A DNA stretch of 64,000 nucleotides from Hypomyces perniciosus. Lineage: Eukaryota > Ascomycota > Sordariomycetes > Hypocreales > Hypocreaceae. Positions 31,905 to 43,879 of this stretch are shown in pieces. The notes under the pieces were generated by a model that saw only the letters and a list, made by a program, of their open reading frames with translations, did no database searches and had not been told where the DNA came from. The stretch covers positions 2,046,001 through 2,110,000 of the forward strand of contig SPDT01000002.1 in assembly GCA_008477525.1 (NCBI GenBank), given 5' to 3'. Made by a program: the position numbers and the translations under genes. The number at the start of each line of letters is the position of its first letter. Positions within the stretch are counted from its first letter, which is position 1.

Positions 31905-34861
31905 GCAAGGTTGCAAACCACTCAATTCAATCAACCAAAAGCTTCAGTGGCGTTGAGTTGACCAGGTCAACCATATTTTCCAGTTGAGTTGATCAATCAG
32001 ACGTCTAATTGAGTTGAATGTCCACTAGTGGAATATGTTGACCTGATCCCGGCCTATTTCCACCCTTGCTCTTCGCCCGCCTTGTTTTCAGATTCCATAG
32101 TCAGCCACGATATTTCGCTCCTCTCATCATCACTGTTCTTCTCAATAGGAAGAAGCAGCACGGCCAGGTCCTCAATTACCCCAGCCCGTAGCTACGACCG
32201 TAACACTTGGCATATCCCTATAATATCAGCATCAAGCCGACTTCGCAGAGGCATCACCATACGTCCTGCTGCTGCAAACAGCCTCTCACATTCAGCCGAC
32301 ATTGGTTGAATCGTAAGAAAATCCAGCGCTATTCGTGAAAGACGAGGATATCGTCGTCGGCGCTCATGCCAATACCATATTGGGTCTCTAACATCGTTGT
32401 CCCCGTCCTCCCACGACGACTGCCATAATTCGAGCTCGTCAATGTCATCGTCGATGTGGTTGGGCGAAGAATCTTCCCCTTTCACCACGCTGCATTCTGA
32501 GACTGGCCGAGTGCGTTCACAATACGCTTGGAACGGGTTGTAGTACTTCCGCTTCTGCTTCGCAGCTAGTTTATCCGCTACGGGACTTCTTACCGGCTGC
32601 AGGCGACGATATTCCGTCTCCCACACTTCTCGAACTATCTGCTTCGCCCTCGTCACCCAGTCGGTATTACCCTTCCACTCGTTCTCGAAATATCCCCATC
32701 GGAAAGCCGGGTGCAGCGCTAGAGCCGTATAATAGATCGGCGTCTCGTCCAACATGCTGTAATATTTATTGAGCTTTTCCCAACCCAAATTAATATTGAT
32801 TCTGAAGTGCTCCGTGTCGGGCATCTTAGACGCAAGCTGCTTATAGTTCTCTAGGGCCTCTAAGAGGAACTCGAATCCCTGGATAACCTCCTATATATTC
32901 CCGTAGGAACCAGCCTACCCTCGTTTTCGCCTGCGCTGCCGACCATCGCCTTCCAAAGTCTTAACGGCATCCTCGTAAAACCCCAGAAGCTTGGTTAGAT
33001 GTTCAAGCACCTCCCAGTCGTTCGTCGTTAACTGGTTTTCCTCTAAGCAAATCCGCAGCTCCTTAGCTGACTTCCTGACATTGCCCGTCCTCCTTAACCT
33101 ACTATCCTGCTCCCATTGTTAACGATACTTCAAAATCGGCTGTTCGAGAAATGGCCGAAGACTGAGGGCGCGCCTGATTATGTATAGTTGCGAAAGCCAC
33201 CGGGTATTGTTGTCAATAACCAAATCCAGTGGTTTCCTTGCTCTGACCCTGGCATCCGAAAATATATCAAATTCACAACGTTGTATACTCCGTAGTAGAT
33301 AAGTAAACTAGTCCGACCTCCTAACGTCAACTACGAGATTATGAAGCTTCCCTACAGGCCCTTTTCGCCGCTAAAGTGCATGCTTTGCCTCGGACAGGGC
33401 CGCTGCACCCGACAGCTACTCTTCAAAAGCCTCAACATTATAACCAAAGAGCAGCGCTTTAGCCGAGAGATTCAACGTATAGCCAAAGCAGCGGCCACGC
33501 CTCATCGATCCGACAAACCCGAGCTCACCACCAATCACCCCCATAGCTTTATCATTGCTTTCTGCATTATCTAGTGTAAAATACCCAATCTTCTCCTAAA
33601 TCCCATACGCATCAGGGACATCAAGTATCTCGGCCGCAATGTTGTGCCCAAAATGGCGCATCTATAACTCGGGGACGCTAAGCACTAGCTTGTGCGGCTA
33701 GCTATTCTCGTCCTGGAAGAAACAGGTAATCCTATACAGACTGTGCCTATTCCCTAACTTCCACCCATTAAACGAGACGTGAATCAGGCCGCATAACTGC
33801 TTCAACACCGCTATAACCTTATCCTTATACATTTCATAGGCCGAGAGAACTTTATGGCGGATAGTTGTCCTGGTAATGTTGGCATCGGTAATGTTGACAA
33901 GTGGGTTAAGGTATTCGAATATTCTGCGCAATCTTCCCTGCTTGCAGACGCGAAATGAGTGGTTTTCCTTGATGATCTATTCGAGAAGCAGGCACTAGAG
34001 ATGCTTGCGGTCAAAGCCCTTGATAAGGCTATTTGCAATGTCCTGTTCGCGAGGGAGTCGCGTATCGAGCTTTATTATATCAGCAATTGACCTCTGATCT
34101 TTACTCTTGAACTTCTCTGCTTTCTTCTGGGCCGATGATTTCGTCGCTTTAGCAGGAGCGCATATTCTATGACCTTTAAACAGATGAGTGTTCGCGTTTT
34201 AAATGCCTTTCTCTGCAAAGCTTTTAGATCTTGGACTCTTGTTCTGAATGCAGCGTTTGCAAACCTATTGGCGGCTGCCATTAGAGCTCTGGATATCGTA
34301 CCCAAAATCCTATACACAAGATAATGTATCGCGAGCGCGTTGTGACTACATGTAGTCGGGAAAACAGCGCTAGAGGTATTGATGGCCTGGATCTTCATGA
34401 GGTGTTTCTGATTGTATACTAGGAGCAGGCGTTGCTAGAGCAGCTGCTCCAGTCGACTTACGAGAAAGCGTGTCGATGTTGTTGTTTGTGGAAGGCGTGG
34501 CAGGTTCCATTTCGTCTAATGCACTACGGGGTTAACTGTAGTGTTAGAATACGGTCAGCCGAAATGCAGTAGCAAAGTTGGGCTTACTTTCAGGGCCTTA
34601 CCCATTTAGGGCTTAATGTATTAGAGAAAAGGGGCTGGATCTCGCCTTTACTGCTGGGACTAGTCCGTATACGATGTCACCGAATGGCGGGATAACAAAA
34701 TCTCCTACCCTAAATCAATGAGTTCAATCCATTCAATCAACACAAAATAAAAATGGATTACTGTATTAGATAATCAGATCTGATATTGATTGAGTTTAAT
34801 TGACGTTGGTGTCCCAGTTAGTCAACGAGGTTGAATAACGTTGAGTGGTTTGCAACCTTGC
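31905..34861 (-). mobile_element. hAT-family DNA transposon, decayed, with 21-base terminal inverted repeats
   Basis: Begins GCAAGGTTGCAAACCACTC (31905-) and ends with its exact reverse complement (34841-34861); 2957 bases. Subterminal regions carry many GTTGA/TCAAC motifs, typical for hAT elements. No eight-base target duplication is present. The right flank continues a Copia LTR, but the left flank does not contain the other part, which suggests rearrangement. Confidence 0.85.
32192..34510 (-). pseudogene. hAT transposase, disrupted
   Basis: Start at 34510 (MEPATPSTNN), then stops and frame shifts. The region at 33698-33931 reads IFEYLNPLVNITDANITRTT and LIHVSFNGWKLGNRHSLY, with Asn in place of the catalytic Asp (GAC-to-AAC). 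The last 633 bases (32192-32824) hold the C-terminal dimerisation domain: YPRLSRIALDFLTIQPMSAE and CERLFAAAGRMVMPLRSRLD. A TAG follows where Trp is expected (VLRSW). The transposase cannot work. Confidence 0.85.
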
Positions 34862-35002
34862 TATTAGATCAGATACAATTCAATTGCTCAGTTCGATATT
34901 GTTCACCCAGATACTCCCAGTCGTTTCCTCATTGCTGCGTTGAGTGCAGCTTCCTAGAAGCTGTACCCCAATGAGGTTCAGTATAACCTTGTTATTTGAA
35001 CA
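34862..35002 (+). repeat. 3' end fragment of a Copia LTR
   Basis: Similar to the last 140 bases of the Copia LTR at 42855-43433, including GCTGCGTTGAGTGCAGCTTC and the end CTTGTTATTTGAACA. It begins exactly where the hAT right end stops. Confidence 0.8.
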
Positions 35003-35080
35003 GTATTATCCCTGACCTCTCTGCTAATATCAACCCATAAACCCCGGTTTATCCCTTGGGAATCAGCCTGGATCGTCACA
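35003..35080 (+). repeat. 3' end fragment of the Gypsy LTR
   Basis: Matches the last 80 or so bases of the LTR at 7411-7812 (ATCCCTGACCTCTCTG to GATCGTCACA), directly joined to the Copia LTR end. Confidence 0.8.
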
Positions 35081-35385
35081 CTATCCTGAGGGATATAGGA
35101 CCTTAGAGATCAACAAACTATTGTTGTGAGACCTACCTATGAATTCCCAGCATACTACCAGTTATCCGCCTATCATTCCCTTGTAATCCGACTTCAAACC
35201 TTCGGCACTTTTCTCCAGGGTTGCAGCAGCCTTTGCCCGACTCGTCGGTCCTATAAGGACCTCTGACACCAGCAGAGAAGAACAATATAACGACCAACCA
35301 ATCAGCAATAGATCATTAGGATTATCAGGAATTATCACAGCTTCCCTCCTATATCTATAGGTACCCCTACCTTTAGGTGCCTATG
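35081..35385. other. Intergenic region
   Basis: No gene; normal composition. Weak similarity of the stretch near 35330 to the LTR-like end at 38150-38410 suggests a retroelement end, unproven. Confidence 0.3.
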
Positions 35386-35611
35386 TGTCACAGGCTAGGC
35401 CATGTCTCCCGGAATCACGACTACGCCGAATCCGGAAATACGACTAATACTAGACCGCTTGCCTAATTAGGAAACCACCTCGGCCACAACCCTATACGCA
35501 CAACTATATAATGTATACGTAGCTAGTATAGAGCTTCCTTCCTTCAGCTATAGATAGACAATACAGAGGTGCCCTAACTGCGTGCTTTCCAGTTAGGCTA
35601 CACCCATTACA
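35386..35611 (+). mobile_element. 226-base solo-LTR-like element, copy 3, TSD CTATG
   Basis: Starts TGTCACAGGCTAGGCC; ends CACCCATTACA. Duplication CTATG at 35381-35385 and 35612-35616. Confidence 0.92.
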
Positions 35612-35616
35612 CTATG

Positions 35617-38410
35617 CACAGTAAAAATCACCACCTTTTGACTAGCTACTAAGAAAATACCTTTAAATCCCCCCTTGCCTTTCCTAGGCCCTTTAAGCAA
35701 GATAATAGCCGCCTTTATCCTTTTAAACACTTAACCTACCTAAATTACTATCGCTGCCAGGCTAGCAATAAACCCTTAAAATTAAAGAGAGGCTACCTTA
35801 ACTTTTTTAAGCATTATAAACCTATTTGCGCTGCCTATTACACTTAAAAAGCGCTTAATTAAAGAAATCTGCTTTAGAAACGCTAAAGCCTTAAAAATTA
35901 ACTTTAGCAATAAAACCCTTAAACCTAGCCTTAAAAGAACAGCCAGCCTATATAAACCCTTTAATATATCTCTTTATAGCCGCTGATTAAAATAGTATAT
36001 AGAAAAAAAAGAAATTAAAAACACTTATAGGGAAATACTATTAAATACCTTTAAAGCTATTAATATTTACTTTACTATATTTAAAGGAAAATATTATAAA
36101 GCTGCTGCTTTATAGATTATAAAAGCCTTTTAGAAATCTTTTATTAATTTTACTATTACCTAATATTATAACCTAAAGGGTATTTTAACCTTTAAAGAAT
36201 TAAGCACTAATAATAATAATATTTAATATCTTAAAGCTATAAAGAAGTAAGCTTTTATATTGCCTTACCTTTAGGAATAAAATAAGCCAGTAATAAATAC
36301 TTTAGCTATATAGATAATATTACTTTTTTAGCTATAGGCCTTTATATAGGCTATACTTTAGTAATATTATAGAATAAGTTAGATAAGGCGGTCTAGTAGA
36401 GTTAAGAAAATGCAATCTTTTTCGCTTTAAATAAAGCTAAACTCCTTTACTTTTACAGAAGATATAGACTTAATCCTTAATACTTAGTTATATTAAAAAA
36501 AGATAGGTTAACCTTAAAGAATATATAAAATAGCTTAGTGTTATTCTTGACTTTAAGCTGTTATTTAAAAAATATATAGAAATTTAAGTGGGTAAAGCCT
36601 TAAAGACAGCCAATTTCTTTAAAAGTCTTAATAAAACCTAAAAAGGCTCCCCTTTTAATATAGTAGCTATAGCGGCTAAGGCCTATATACTACTAATTGC
36701 TTTATATAGTATAGAGGTATAATAGCCTAGTTTAAAGAGAGAATTTAAAAGTAACCTAAATAAGACAGTAAATATAAGTATTAATAACTTTACAGTAAAA
36801 CTAGATAAAGCCTTTAAAACTGCAGCCTGCGCTATCCTTTTAGTTTAAAGGATTACCTTTATCCTAATACTTTACAGAAAATCTAGCGTTTTACCTGCAT
36901 TTATAGTATTTACCTAAATAAAGCTAAAAAACTCTGCCTAACTTATAGGCCTAGATTATTTTTACCTACTAGCTAATAAACTTAATAAACTAACTATCTA
37001 GCTCTTTACAATATATTTATAGAGGATAGCTAGATTTATCAGCAGGTTTATTTAACCTATTCTCTTTACCTATAAACCTTATTTTATTAAAGCCGGTTTA
37101 AGTTTTAAGATATTTAAGAAAAAGATAGCTATATAGAAATACTTTAAATTAATAGATTTAATGCTAGCTTTAATAGTTATAGTTTATTTAAATAACTTTT
37201 ACCTTAATAAAAAAATAGAATAAAAAGTAGTAGTATACTATAAAGTTAAAGTCTATAAAGACTGCAGGCTATTTATTAATATAGAGGTCTATAACGTAAA
37301 AGTTATAAAAGCTATTAAAGTAATTAAAATAATAGCCAGACTTATAAGGAATAACCCTAGAGTTAATAAAATATATATATATTTTTTAATAATATACTAA
37401 TAGTTAAAGGCCTATTACGTAAAGCTTTAACTTTATTATAAAAAGAGTTTATATAGTTTTAATATATAGTAGAAAAGATATACCTCTATAAAGTATTTAT
37501 TTCTTAAGTGCTAGGCTATAAATATATATAAAATAATAAAATAGTAAATAAACTAGTAAAAGAAAGGATAGCCTATAACCTCCCCTTTTAGAGTTAAAGT
37601 ATACTAGTATATATTAAATATTAAATAAAAGCAGAAAGAATAACCCTTTAAGAGAAATACTAGAAGATAAATGCCCCGGAAAGCTATTAACTATAAAGCC
37701 TAAAAGCACCTATAAACCCCCTAAAACTAAAACTCCTTTATCTTATTTTATATAGGCTGCTGGCAGAAAAGTCTAATTATAAAGACTTTTAAAGCTACTA
37801 TAACTATTTTAGCTATAATATATAATCTTATTATAGATACGGCTCCTTTAAAGAGCCGGGGTATTTTACTAAATACTATATAATAAAGAGCTTCCTCCCT
37901 AAAACGCCTAGAGGTAAGAGACTAGTTATATACCTATTAAGGCCTAAAGGAAGTAAGGCTTTCTAGAAGCTAGTAAAAGAGGTAAACCTATATAGCCCCC
38001 CTTTATAAAATATAGATTAAAAATATATTAAAACTTCCCTTTATTTAGCGAAATATAGTAAATAGGGTCTAGACCCCTAGCTCCTATTAACCTATTGCCT
38101 AAACAAGGCTATTATACTTAAATATAGAGTGGTTGTAAATAGTAGTAAAAAAATAATAATAATCAGGAATTACCAGAATCGATAAATAATCTAGATGATC
38201 CAGATGATCCAATAGAGATCCTATAGTATATAGATCGATAGCTCCTATCATTTAGATAGATAGAGATCAGTCGTTAATAAAATTGATTCACCAGAGCTAA
38301 CTACTCTACCTGAATCTGTGACACCGCCTGCTTAAAACTACGCCCTAATCCTATGCTTACATAACCCGACTTACACGGTTTATCCCCAAGGAATAACCCA
38401 GCCCGTCACA
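35617..38410. mobile_element. RIP-degraded retroelement remnant ending in an LTR-like terminus
   Basis: The block is AT-rich with in-frame TAG/TAA throughout. Plus-strand reading gives coding-like stretches (for example LPKTPRGKRLVIYLLRPKGS near 37900) that were not assigned to a domain. The right end, read on the minus strand from 38410, starts TGTGACGGGCTGGGTTATTC and contains GGGATAAACCG, closely like the start of the Gypsy LTR on the minus strand (TGTAACGATCCGGGTTGATT, GGGATAAACCGAGG). This marks an LTR of a related family. The left end and target duplication were not found. Confidence 0.55.
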
Positions 38411-40191
38411 ACACACATTTACTTAACGACAACCGACAGGGGAACCTGTCCCGGGGATGCGCGGCTCCAGCTTCAGTCAGGTAAATCTTCTCTTCATATA
38501 CCAGCGAGACATCTCTCTTGGTGTCGCCATCGATCTCGTCGTAGCATTCCTGCAGATCGAACTCACGGGCAAGGATAGCCAAAAATGCCTTGACCTCCTT
38601 CATAACTAATGCCTGGCCAGTGCAATTGCGCACGCCCCATTCGAAGACGCGCCAGGCTCCCTTGGGCGGGTAGAGCTCGTGACCCGGCTCTACCAGCCAC
38701 CGCTCGGGGATGAACTCACTAGGCCGGGGCCAGTATTTCGGGTCGTGGTGTATGGTGATGTGGTTGAACTGAAGGGCGCAATGCTCAGTCGGGAACTCGG
38801 TGCCGTCCTCGGCCTTGAGTACCAGGTCTGGACATCCCTCGCGGGTGCCATTGGCCGGAGGATAGAGTCGCATCGTCTCCTTGATAACTGCATTGGTATA
38901 TGGTAACGAATTGAGAATCGCCGGGTTTGCAGCTATAATATCGGCGCAGGCAGCCACGTTCCTTCCAAAGACCTTGTCGTGCTCTGCGCGAAGCTTCGCC
39001 AGGACTTCAGGATATTTCCATGCCGTATAGCAACAGTAGACCATGGTCGCTGCGGTCGAATCATAGCCGGCAAAGAAGAACATGCGCATCTGGGCGTAGA
39101 GCTTCTCGAGGAACCTAGAGTCGACCTTGCTCGAGGCGTCCATCCCTGGTTGTGAAAAGTACCATTCAAGGGCGACATCCAGAATGGACTTGAAATCGGC
39201 TTGGTCCTCACGGGCTTTGGATGACTGATGGGCCCGCACTCGCCTGAGCACCTGTGCCTTGATGTGCAGATTTAGGAGGCGATTGTTGTTCCAGATATTG
39301 AACCAGTTAAATGGGCTTAGGCGGAAGAGACTCTCCATGACATTGTACGATCCAAACTTTGTCTGGAGCTGACGAATCATTCTATCGGCGAGCGGGTGCG
39401 ATTTTGACTGGGCTCCCAGCTCGGCATTGAAGACAATGTTTCCGATGATGTCGTTCATACAGGCCTGGGTGAGAGGCTCTAGGTTGAATAGCTCACCGGT
39501 GGTGGCCTTAACTCGCAGCTTATCGCGATATATGAGGAGCTGCTCAATAACCACGGGCATGGCGGCATCGAGGTTGCTGTTGCTGAAGGCAGGTAGGAAC
39601 ATGTTGTGGTCGCGCTTCCACTCAAGCCCGTTCTGCGTGAACAGGTTATGACCACCGCTGATCGGCCTGAACCAATCAAGAAGAGTATGGGGCTTCTCAG
39701 CACCGGTGTACGAGTGACTGATGGCTTGGCTGGCCATCTTTGGGTCCGCGACGATAATCATGGGACGAGTCACCGGCCAGGTATCGAAGTAGAAAGCCCC
39801 CTTGCTGCCATACTGCTTAATAAGGCGGTCAATAACGTAGGAGCTATGTGCGCCCGGTGGCATCCCGTCGAGGGCTGCCTTTGCGGATAGTAAATGGCCC
39901 AAGGCTGGATTCCATGGAGGCATCGGCTGGACATATATAAGCTACTAGAAAGATCACAGGGACCATGAGAGAAGTCCTTACTCGTCCTTCGCTTCTCAGC
40001 TTGGCGAAGACACTCCTTGCGGCCCATCCATTCAATGCAAAGTGATAGATACGAGCCACGGTAATGACGAGGAAAAGTCCAAGCACGGCTGTGACGAACA
40101 GGCTTGAACTGGTGGCCTGAATCTCGGCAGCGTGGAGGAGGTTGAAGGGCGCTGTGGAATTGACGCGCTGTTGCGAATCTAGCGCGTCCAT
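38406..40191 (-). CDS. Cytochrome P450 monooxygenase, two exons
   Basis: Exons 40191-39982 and 39926-38406 give 576 residues. A single membrane helix near the N-terminus (SLFVTAVLGLFLVITVARIY) anchors it in the endoplasmic reticulum. P450 hallmarks: I-helix AGYDST (about 356-361), K-helix ETMR (about 420-423), PERW (about 477-480) and the haem loop FEWGVRNCTG with ligand Cys near 505. Such P450s oxidise fungal secondary metabolites; the substrate is unknown. The upstream ATG at 40215 would add MRLHFLFI; the later start is preferred. The last codons and the TGA stop (38408-38406) lie in the first bases of an inserted LTR (TGTGACGGG), so the natural C-terminus is lost, but all catalytic parts remain. 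It stands alone, so the cluster it once belonged to may have been broken up. Confidence 0.9.
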
Positions 40192-41204
40192 AATGAATAG
40201 GAAATGTAGACGCAATCTATGTCATTGAGACTCCTCGTACGGAGTACAATTGCAGTCTACCTAAGCACCTCCGAAAGAAGAAGATAAAATAAGCGGCGGA
40301 ACCTGGTCCACGTGAAGATATTTTTACAAAGAATCCTGCAGGATATGGCCGGTTCTAAAATCAATTATAACTCAAAAAGGCGGACACTCGTTCCGGTCGA
40401 CCCTGTATACTCCGTACGTGGTCCATGCTTAGAAATCCGCAAAGAGTGTAAAGAGGACGCCCATTTCGCTCCCAACTGTACTGTACTAATAGGACATGCC
40501 GATTAATTTGGCGGTATCTAACATGGTACGGGAGCTAGATCAGTAGCGTGCTGTGCCTGTATATTACTTCTGTATGGATTGTTGATTCTTTATGTATATG
40601 GTACATGTGGAAGCGGGATCAAGGGGTCTATTGTGTGAGTTCATTCTGTCTGCTTTAACGCATTATCCGTTTAACTTTTAGCCTTCTAGTTGAGCAAAGT
40701 GGTGGGTGCCTTATCTCTCAAAGCAAGGATGGACAAAGCATAAATATCGGATTAGTCTTAGAAACCGAGTGGAGCCCCGTGCAGCAACCGACGCAAATGG
40801 TTGGTGGATTGACTGTGGAACGAAAAATGGACAATGCCCCGGCCCGGCTTACGTAGTCAACCCGCCGAATATAAGCGATATGACGGTCATAGTTGCAGGT
40901 TGGACTCACCGTCGAATGCTTCAGTAATAAATTGTCGAACGCTGAAAAATGGCTATGCTTTCCCGGCGGACTCAATTATCGGTCTGGAGCCGTGTGGCTT
41001 ATTGTCATTGGTCAAGGCGACATGTCCAGAGGCTTCACCGACGGCCCATGCTCTTCTGTGCTGTCCGCTATTGAAACGTAGAAGATGCCGAAGCAACAGG
41101 TGGGTCAGAGTTTCAGTAAGCGACATTGGTGTAGTGGCTGAGGTGGGGGCTGTGTATCCCGAGTGCTAGAAATATTTTTTCTTTACACAGTTAGGAGCGA
41201 AATG
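40192..41204. other. Region upstream of the P450 gene, no gene seen
   Basis: Contains TACGGAGTA at 40238-40246 and TACTCCGTA at 40408-40416. Short frames at 40312, 40706 and 40834 show no family features and overlap in conflicting frames. The start probably holds the P450 promoter. Confidence 0.5.
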
Positions 41205-41256
41205 GGGGAGCCCATAGGTGCGCGGGATCCCGCGCAAATTATATCAGCACAGCCAA
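41205..41256 (+). repeat. Left terminal inverted repeat
   Basis: Pairs with 63566-63617. GC-rich and un-RIPed in contrast to the AT-rich interior. Confidence 0.9.
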
Positions 41257-42324
41257 GCAAATTACGCAAGTTAGGCCAAGTAAATTTTATACCTTCAGCT
41301 AATGCAGTATAACTATTTTGTTTATATTACCTAAAAGTATCTCTTTAATTCCTTATATAGCTATAGCTTAATTATTTCTTGAGGATTGCCTCCCTCTAGA
41401 GCAGGAATATAGCTCGCGGAATGCGCTATTTAAGTCTATTAATACCTAGGCAGTAAATTATAGTTATATATTTATAACCGGCAAATCAGTTAAGGAAAAG
41501 AGCGGTAAATAGACTGTTATATATGCCTATAATCAATATCGTTAACCCTTTAATTTATTTAAAGAATGCAGCTGAAAGACTATAACCTGTATAACTGGCT
41601 GCTAATTCTCTATTACTGCTAAAGAGTCTTTTAATAGTATAGTCTAGAGTATATAATATTATCTAGATAAGCGCTTCTCGATATATAACTATAAACTAAG
41701 CTTATATCCATCTATTTATACAGCTTATTGCAAGCTAGCCGCTTAAGAAAATATAAATTTAAAAAAGCTAATAACTGCTAGTATTACTTTAAAAGATATC
41801 TAGACCTATATACACTAATAGGATAATAGTAGTTTAATAATATAGTAAAATATTTATAATTAAATTATTTATATAAAATGAAAGATTTGCAAAGGGCAGA
41901 GTATAATTTATACCTTTATTAATTAAATAGGTAGTAAAGGGTTCTAGAATTAAATATAATTTAATAAAAATAGCCAAGTAACTATTATTTTTTTTGCCTA
42001 TTTTAACTTATTTAAATATTTTTAAGTATATCTAGATCTTTTATTATTAAACAATACTTATAAGATTAATAAATATTAAATGCTGCTTTTTAATATAGTT
42101 AGCGTTAATGCTTATTAGTAATCTTTTTATATTACATTTATATTTTTTAGTAGCGAGTATAAAAAAGATTATTTTTAAGTATTAGATCGGCTTTAATCTT
42201 TATATAAGGTATACAGTATTAGACTTTTATTTATAGTGTTAACTAATTGCTGCTTACTTATATAAATGCAGTTTTAATAGTGTTTTTATTAGCTTAATTA
42301 TTATTTTATATTTAATATATAAAT

Positions 42325-42495
42325 ATTATGGCACGGAAAGGCAGGTTAGGGCAAATATCGTTATTGTGCCGTGGAGAGCGAGAAAGCCCTGAGGCTTTAT
42401 AGAAAGCTATAGCTAGGAACGCGTTGGGGCCTAGTCATATAACCGGGGCTTATATAACAGGGCGTCAATATCGCATCACGGTTAGTGCTGTAACA
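42325..42495 (-). repeat. 3' LTR of the nested Gypsy
   Basis: Contains GGAACGCGTTGGGGCCTAG, shared with 62229-62400. Confidence 0.8.
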
Positions 42496-42854
42496 GTACC
42501 CCCCCTCTTTATCACGCCATTCAGCCGCGAATAGCTATATTGCTTGCATAAATCGAAATTCCAGGTAATATATCTTAATACTTCCGATACAAGGGTAAAT
42601 AGGGCAAATTATACAGTATTTAGTGTTAGTAATATATAGTTTAGTTATAGGCTTTGGCGCAGTATAGTCTTTAGTTAGCGCTCTGTAGGCATTAGTTTCT
42701 TTCTAGTTATTTCCTCTTTTTCCTTTTTTATAATTCTTTTTAATACTTATTGCAGTAGGCCTAGCTTTTTTAGGTTTCTCCTATAAAAGTCTTATATTAC
42801 CCTCTTTTAGCCTTATAAGTCCCTAGCTAATTGCTATATAGTAGCGTAGTATTT

Positions 42855-43433
42855 TGTTAAAAAGGAGGGCTAAAAAGCAAGGATTTCTGTGTAATTGGGT
42901 AACCTTCCTATTCTGGCTAGACCCGGAATTAGGCCCGACACTAGGACCGAGTTCCGGAGGAACTTCGGTGTAAGTCAGGAAATTTCTGTTATCTTTAACG
43001 ATAACAATTAAGCTAGGACCAGCTACCCCGCCTACCCTAGACTCAATACAATGGCCATAATGGCTATTGTGAAAAATCTGACCAAAATGGTTTCCTGTTT
43101 GTATGGCCGTGAGTCGATTTGACTGATTTTATATATAAATGAATTTTGCGGAAAATAGGAATGCGGCCACGAACCCAATTCTGCCACCGCACACCTATTG
43201 TTAGGTCGGAGGACTATTGTAGAAGACAAAGCTATTGTTTATACAATTCACTTCTACACCAGCCGTACATTACTAGATATTGTATAGCTTTCTAGCTATT
43301 AGTTCAGTTACAATTCAATTGTTTATCTATTGTTAACCCAACTAGACTCTCAGTCGTTTCCTTATTGCTGCGTTAGGTGCACCTTCCTAGAAGCTGCACT
43401 TAAATAAGGTTCAGTATAACCTTGTTATTTCAA
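42855..43433 (+). repeat. 5' LTR of Copia A
   Basis: Carries the variants AGCTTTCTAGC and TTCAGTTACAATTC shared with the LTR at 53996-54576. Confidence 0.9.
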
Positions 43434-43452
43434 GGTTATAAGCCTAGGAGAG
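43434..43452 (+). other. Primer-binding site of Copia A
   Basis: GGTTATAAGCCTAGGAG here, GGTTATGAGCCCGGGAG in Copia B at the matching place. The complement contains GGGCTCATAACC, the anticodon stem-loop of initiator tRNA-Met, as in half-tRNA priming of Copia elements. Confidence 0.65.
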
Positions 43453-43879
43453 TTTTCCTTGGGTCTCTATTAGTGGATTTTTCTAGTGGTTACAGCACTT
43501 CCCTTAGCGCTACTATAGCACTTACAGTGGGTTTTTTATAGTGCTTATCCTAGTATTTACAGCACTTCCCCTAGCGCTACTACAGCACTCATAGCGGGTT
43601 TTTATAGTGCTTATCCTAGTGCTTATATTAGCACTTTTAGGATTCTTGGCTATTTAAAGCTATTCCTAGGCTTCTACTGTAAATACTATTACAGTTATAG
43701 TAGTACTGCTACTATTTTCACTATTTTTAGTGATTGATATATACTATATAGTATATTCCCTATTTTTATAGGATATAGGTCTGACATTAGCAGTATAAGT
43801 CGACCTATTAGGGCTCCTAGCAGCCCTATTTCCTTAATTGAGGATAATAGCTCTCCCTAGCAGTAAAGGGATTTATTTA

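Noticed and set aside
22910..40191. A Starship giant element carrying the arsenic genes
   Set aside because: Plausible by content, but no DUF3435 captain and no boundary repeats are in the window, so not annotated.
40312..41169. Small frames upstream of the P450
   Set aside because: Overlap in conflicting frames and strands, no motifs, no splice pattern.
43032..43229. Open frame also conserved at 54202-54399 (MSSTIVLRPNN...)
   Set aside because: Both lie in Copia LTRs; conservation is due to the LTR, and the direction is antisense to the element.
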